Shown: in pieces, positions 59,276 to 64,000 of the stretch
Position numbering within the stretch: position 1 is the first letter of the stretch
How the letters are laid out: every line of letters starts with the position of its first letter
Assembly (NCBI GenBank): GCA_005784505.1
Contig: VCAZ01000202.1
Location: 124,001 to 188,000 of the forward strand
Source: Bagarius yarrelli
Lineage: Eukaryota; Chordata; Actinopteri; Siluriformes; Sisoridae
Reading direction: 5' to 3'
Length of the DNA: 64,000 nucleotides
Position numbers and translations under genes: made by a program
The notes under the pieces: generated by a model
What the model was told of the DNA's origin: nothing
The model's database searches: none
The model's input: only the letters and a program-made list of their open reading frames with translations

Positions 59276-60309
59276 TGTGCTAACAATGTGTTTCTGTGGA
59301 GCAGTCAACGCAATGCAGATGTGTCTGCACAGGTGTGTGATCTTCATAATTCACTTTTTACAAACCAGCGCTTAACCATGCCTCTGCGTCCACTCTTGTT
59401 CCAAACCAGTCCACCAATTAGGTAATAATCTAAGGGTACCTTTAAAACATTAAATAGACATTATTGTATTGACATCCCTCTCTTTGCTTAACCCAACTTT
59501 AGTTAAATCTGCAGACATTTTAAGCAGCTTGCCAAATCCAGTCACATGACTTTTTTTCCCCCTGCAATTAGGGCCTGATGATGTTTTAACACTGCCTCAC
59601 ACTAATTACCCCCATTTTTTAACTGTCGATCTCACAGAGCACTCTGAGCCGGAGGACAAACACTCTAGTTATGAAGCATGAAAAATAATCTAGTCTCCAG
59701 TGTTATGTTTTTCAATACACCATTCATGGATTCACAGGGGAATAATGTTGCCTTTTGTGTTGCTCATGCTTCCCCTCCCTTTCCTTTCCTCTTCTTCCCA
59801 ACTTCGAGTTGACAGATCTCAGGTGCACACAAAAATTGACCACTGAAACAAGTCACAAATAAACTACTAGAAAAGAAGAAGTTCTTTCACTGTCCTTTAC
59901 ACCTGCTATTTATTTTCTGAAAATCATTAAATTTCTACTACTTTATATTGGCATCTGATCAGCGTCAATCCATTTATAAGAAATGTTTAATGTAGAATTC
60001 ATAGAATTCAGGAAACAAATAGGAAGTTTTGCATCATGAACAAATCTAGGAAAGCTACAGATGGTGCAAAAAATAAGCGTTTATCCACAGAGAGCATCAT
60101 TTTTATAGTTATTCTTCATAATAAAATTAATTTTAATACACAGCAGTATGTTAAATGTCTAATTAAATTCCCTGCTTATTATAAACACATGAGCGAAACT
60201 GCAAATGACAATATGTCTGATAGGAGGAACATACCTTAGACAATTGTAGGATTTTTCTTGAGCTCGCAGAACAAATAATACAATCCCAACAAAATACGAA
60301 TATTGTCAC

Positions 60310-60334
60310 AAAAAAAAAAAAAAAAAAAAAAAAA
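60310..60334. repeat. poly(A) run
   Basis: About 25 A bases; no attached retroelement recognised. Confidence 0.92.
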
Positions 60335-60695
60335 GAGAATTTGTCCTGTGATTTCAGATAGCTGGTAACTCACGGTACAGTTTTCCACCTGTTGAAATCA
60401 CACATTGGAACCTTGTGCAGAAAAAGGAGGGGAGGTAAAACAGCGTCCGACTGCAGAGATACAGCGTCTTTCATCTCCGAAGCTGTAAGTATTTTGCCTT
60501 TGCCTAAAATTCTCCTAAATTAGGCCGTTATTATTACCTAATGTATACCCTGAGTCCTGGTCCCTACCACTGTCAGCACAAAGAATGAAGAAAAGCAAGA
60601 AAAAGAGAAAAGCAAGAAAGAGTTACAGCGGAAAGCCAACCCTTCACTGGTACCTGAGCATCTCTAGTTTCAATCTTGGCTCTCAGAAAGTGCTG

Positions 60696-60698
<3 letters not shown>

Positions 60699-60765
<67 letters not shown>
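60699..60765. repeat. (TA)n microsatellite
   Basis: Perfect TA repeat of about 66 bp. Confidence 0.97.
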
Positions 60766-60767
<2 letters not shown>

Positions 60768-61257
60768 GATGATAATGCATAATGTCTGTGCAAATGTCTG
60801 AGCGCATGGTATTAAATATCTAGGTGGATGTTGAACTTTGTGTTATTTGATATGGTATAATTGGTGAGGCTTGATTTACTGTATACGCATTTTTTTATAC
60901 ACCTATGCCTACGGCACATACACACAACTGATACTAAACTATACCATTGCTTTTTACTCGACTAAAAGCTATTGAAACAAATTTCCGTACCTTAAAGTAG
61001 CTTTTTCTGGTAAAGTCTGGTGAAAGTCGATGTATGAAAACAGTGAAAGTCAGAAAATCTTGCAGTCTTTTAAAAAACAAGCTGATTTTTTGCATAAATG
61101 GGTAATGACATCATAACACACACGTCTTTTTTACTAATGTGTGTAGAACAAGATATCCTAGAAAGTAATTACAAACTGTGTGTGTCTTCACCGGTAGCAG
61201 TAGTAGCAGTTCATGTGTGTGAAACATGAGCACAGCTAAAAAAGAAAGTAATTACTG

Positions 61258-61446
61258 GACGTGGTAGCCTGATAGTTAAGTTGTTGGACTGCTAATTGGA
61301 AGATCAGGGTTTGATTCCCAGCACCACCAAGTTACCACTGTTGGGCCCCTGAGCAAGGCCCTAAAACCCCAGTTGCTCAGTTGTATAAAAGAGATAAATG
61401 TAAGTCGCTCTGGATAAGGGTGTCTGCCGTAAATATAAATGTAAAT
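61258..61446 (+). mobile_element. tRNA-derived SINE (second family)
   Basis: Good copy: gacgtggtagcctgatagtt, gatcagggtttgattcccag, ccactgttgggcccctgagc, then gtcgctctggataagggtgt. Confidence 0.85.
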
Positions 61447-61978
61447 ATGTGTTGTTATTACTGCTAGTTTGAAACAATTTCTGTGCTTGTAATTTCGCCA
61501 GTTCAAGCTTGCCATGAAAAACACATCTTGAGCGAACATTTTTGGCTGCAAAAAAAAAAGTTTTGTGCAATGCTGAAAGAACCAACATTTTATACATTAA
61601 AGACAATAGTACATTTCTGGACCAGTAATGTGGTTTAAATTCCTATGATATATAAAAAAAAATGCATTAGAAGTGAATTATATCTGTATATAACTGTATT
61701 TGTTTGTTTTAGCTACCGCTATCTAATATAAAATTAATTTAAAAAGTACACAGCAAGAAGAGTAGCAGTCTACAAACACTTTGGGTTTTTTTATTTATTG
61801 GATAATAATACTACAATTTGACACAATGAATAACATATTCCTGAAGATTCATTCCTACTCCAAGAACTTTTACTATCAGAAATCAGATACAGGCATATAG
61901 TTTTCTTCTTTACCATACCAGACTTTAACTTTTTCTCTGGAGAACACTTAGTGATAAATAAATATGTAATATATAATA

Positions 61979-62112
61979 AGAATTGGGTATAGGGATTATT
62001 ACAAAAGAAAAAAATAACGGTCCTAAGACAAAGCCTTGTGGAACACCAATTTTTATTTTTACAGACAGATTGTTTACCCCTAACATAATATCTGAAGGTC
62101 GTCCCATCCAGA
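61979..62112 (-). mobile_element. non-LTR retrotransposon relic, reverse transcriptase fragment
   Basis: Minus-strand translation contains VKIKIGVPQGFVLGPLFFSF, matching the conserved G-V-P-Q-G-S-V-L-G-P-L-L-F block of LINE-type reverse transcriptases. Only about 130-180 bp survive; the catalytic FADD region is not found in frame. Clade not assignable. Confidence 0.75.
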
Positions 62113-62744
62113 CGAAGCTTTAATGCTATTCTTTCTATTTCTCTTCTCTCTTTAAAATATTACTGAATTTTGTACAGCAAGCTTGCAGATATTTTACTTT
62201 AATTAAAATGCTACACTTGAAACGCTTCTCTAGAAAGACTGTGTATTGGGACACATTTTAATTGCTTCGATTTTTCCAAAGGAAGAAGATTTTGAGTTTT
62301 GGGTTAAATTCTTACACTGGTCGTAGTTGTGATGTAAACCACAATAAAGCTGTTGCTATGTTTCCACCACCCTATGTTAAAGCATATTTTGAAGTATAGT
62401 CAGAAATTAATAAGAAAAACGGCTAATAAGAAAAAAAAAAGGTTTTTTTTCGCTTGTGGTGGTTTTTGACTGAAGCTAGAAACGCATTTGCAAAGGAAAT
62501 TCTGACATAGCAAAACATTAACTCCACATGGCTAACCAGCTGGTTTAGCTATATGCTTTGTTTTATTTACTGTTGGTTACTAGGTTACCATTATCACTGC
62601 CAGCCTCTTAATAATCTAAATATAATGCTTAAGAAAACAAACTGTGATTGGTTGCTTCACATGTCAGTCAAATGCTGGATATGCATTTACATCTACAATT
62701 CGGATGTTTAAAAAAATGCTTTATCAAGAAGGAACTTATCGCAT

Positions 62745-62885
62745 TATTTATCGCATTTTTATCCATCTGAAAAGTTGAGGGTTTAGGGGCCTTGCTCAGG
62801 GACCCATTAATGACAGATTGGTGGTGCTGAGAAATTAACCAACAATCTTCTGATCAGCAGTCCAATTAAGCTACCGTTTCCCCCT
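62745..62885 (-). mobile_element. tRNA-derived SINE (second family), degenerate reverse copy
   Basis: ggggccttgctcagggaccc, gattggtggtgctgagaaat and ccaattaagctaccgtttcc. Confidence 0.65.
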
Positions 62886-63116
62886 GGGATACACTCCAGC
62901 CTTACTTTAAGCCTGTCTAGAAGAAAAAAAGTACAGAACGCATTTAAGTTAAACATTTTATTTAAGATTTCAAAGGCATTTTTGATTTTCTAGCTTCTCT
63001 TATTTAAGATTTTGTTTAATTTGTTGATGTAATAATCATGAAGACATCTGGTTAGGCTCAGGTAACAAATCTACAAAGTTTTTCCTATTATATTAAATCA
63101 AAATAGGCGTCCTATT

Positions 63117-63145
63117 ATGATGATGATGATGATGATGATGATTAT
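63117..63145. repeat. (GAT)n microsatellite
   Basis: About 8 GAT units then ATT units. Confidence 0.9.
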
Positions 63146-63837
63146 TATTATGGACTTTTCCTCTTCCGTATTAGATTAAATGTGGCACATTGATAAAAAC
63201 TAATGTAAGCGAAACACCTTGGTCGACTGCCTCGCGTCCCTTCCTCCTCCCAACCCCTCCTAGGAGAATCTGGGGCACCTGGGACGCAAAACCATTTCTC
63301 TATATGACGCTAGTTTTCCCTACGGAATTTGCTAATATGTGTATTGCCGAGAGGGCAGCTTGTATTAAGGACAAACTCTGGAATAAATTGCAAAAATTAA
63401 GCAGTCAAGCAGCGCCTTTGGATTTATTATATTATCATGTAATAAGTGTGTTAAAAAATTAACCTGTCTTTTTAAGATAATTATATTTAGATAATTAATA
63501 TTAATTTTAGTTAGTGGTTTTTTATTGTAATGTATTGTTCCACCACTATTTTGTCAAGCGTATTATATAGTATATTATTCAATTCATTGTGCAAGGTTCA
63601 TGTACAGAGCCAATGAGTCGGACTTTTGGGGATGCTCCCAGCCAGAATCTCTGAATATAAACCAATCAGATCGCACAGATCATTACGATCAAATTAGTTA
63701 AACATACCAAGGGTTCAGTCTAAACAAGGAGAATCTGCCAGCTACCAGCTACCAGAAGAGATCAGATCTGCTAAATCGGTAGAAATCTTTAAATCCAGCC
63801 TTTAATTTTCTTTAATTTTGTACCTACAATACTATTG

Positions 63838-64000
63838 GAAGTGATGGCTCATGGTTAAGGTGTTGGACTACCAACCCGAAAGATTGTGGATTTGCTTCCC
63901 AGCTCCACCAAGCCACCCCCGCTGAGCCCCTAAGCAAGACCCTCAACCCCTAATTGCTCAGTTATATAAATGAGATAAAATGGATAATGTAAATGTATTT
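63838..64000 (+). mobile_element. tRNA-derived SINE (second family), cut by window end
   Basis: gaagtgatggctcatggtta, ggtgttggactaccaacccg, gagcccctaagcaagaccct; closely matches the 21950 copy and runs off the window. Confidence 0.8.

Larger units (their letters stand above)
57319..64000. other. region upstream of ssc4d, no confident gene
   Basis: 6.7 kb. Holds a broken ORF series (57862-58791), SINEs, A and TA repeats, a reverse-transcriptase fragment and a donor-like site at 60485. ssc4d upstream noncoding exons and promoter probably lie near its left end but are not resolved. Confidence 0.65.

Noticed and set aside
63190..63462. 90-codon open frame near the window end
   Set aside because: No recognised motif, low-complexity surroundings, no splice or promoter support.

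Overview
The window is vertebrate nuclear DNA, almost certainly from a ray-finned (teleost) fish. It is AT-rich, dense in dinucleotide and ATCC-type microsatellites, and carries many tRNA-headed SINEs of fish type plus small hAT-like elements. Every gene found is a spliced vertebrate gene. Nothing bacterial, plasmid or phage is present: no operons, CRISPR arrays or rRNA.

Four protein genes account for the coding content, in the order srrm3 (+, 1235-19810, 5' part outside the window), hspb1 (+, 24325-28265), ywhag (-, 36594-45312) and ssc4d (-, 47898-57286). As I recall it, human 7q11.23 has the same order and orientation (SRRM3, HSPB1, YWHAG, SSC4D). This synteny supports naming the first gene srrm3 rather than its paralogue srrm4. 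I could place splice sites for all 27 coding exons seen. hspb1 gives 208 aa, ywhag gives 247 aa, and ssc4d would give about 576 aa with four SRCR domains. One base appears to be missing in ssc4d SRCR domain 2.

Layout: 1-21.6 kb is srrm3, ending in the eMIC (enhancer of microexons) exons and a long 3' UTR. 21.6-24.2 kb is intergenic, with a nested mobile insertion and a 191-bp CT tract beside a heat-shock-element-like site. 24.2-28.7 kb is hspb1. 28.7-34.9 kb is repeat-rich intergenic sequence with a 406-bp hAT-like MITE and a CpG-dense patch. 34.9-45.5 kb is ywhag, with a 44-base C run (G44 in the mRNA) in its 3' UTR. 45.5-47.8 kb is intergenic. 47.8-57.3 kb is ssc4d. 57.3-64 kb has no confident gene: it holds a broken membrane-protein-like ORF series, a reverse-transcriptase relic and SINEs.

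The four genes do not form a pathway. srrm3 is a neural/photoreceptor splicing activator, hspb1 a stress chaperone, ywhag a phosphoserine-binding adaptor and ssc4d a secreted scavenger-receptor-type protein. I found no convincing undescribed biological system. The most useful leads are splicing architecture (short in-frame exons with nearby UGC motifs, and microsatellites serving as polypyrimidine tracts), the ssc4d frameshift, the hspb1 HSE plus CT tract, and several mobile elements whose boundaries are visible.
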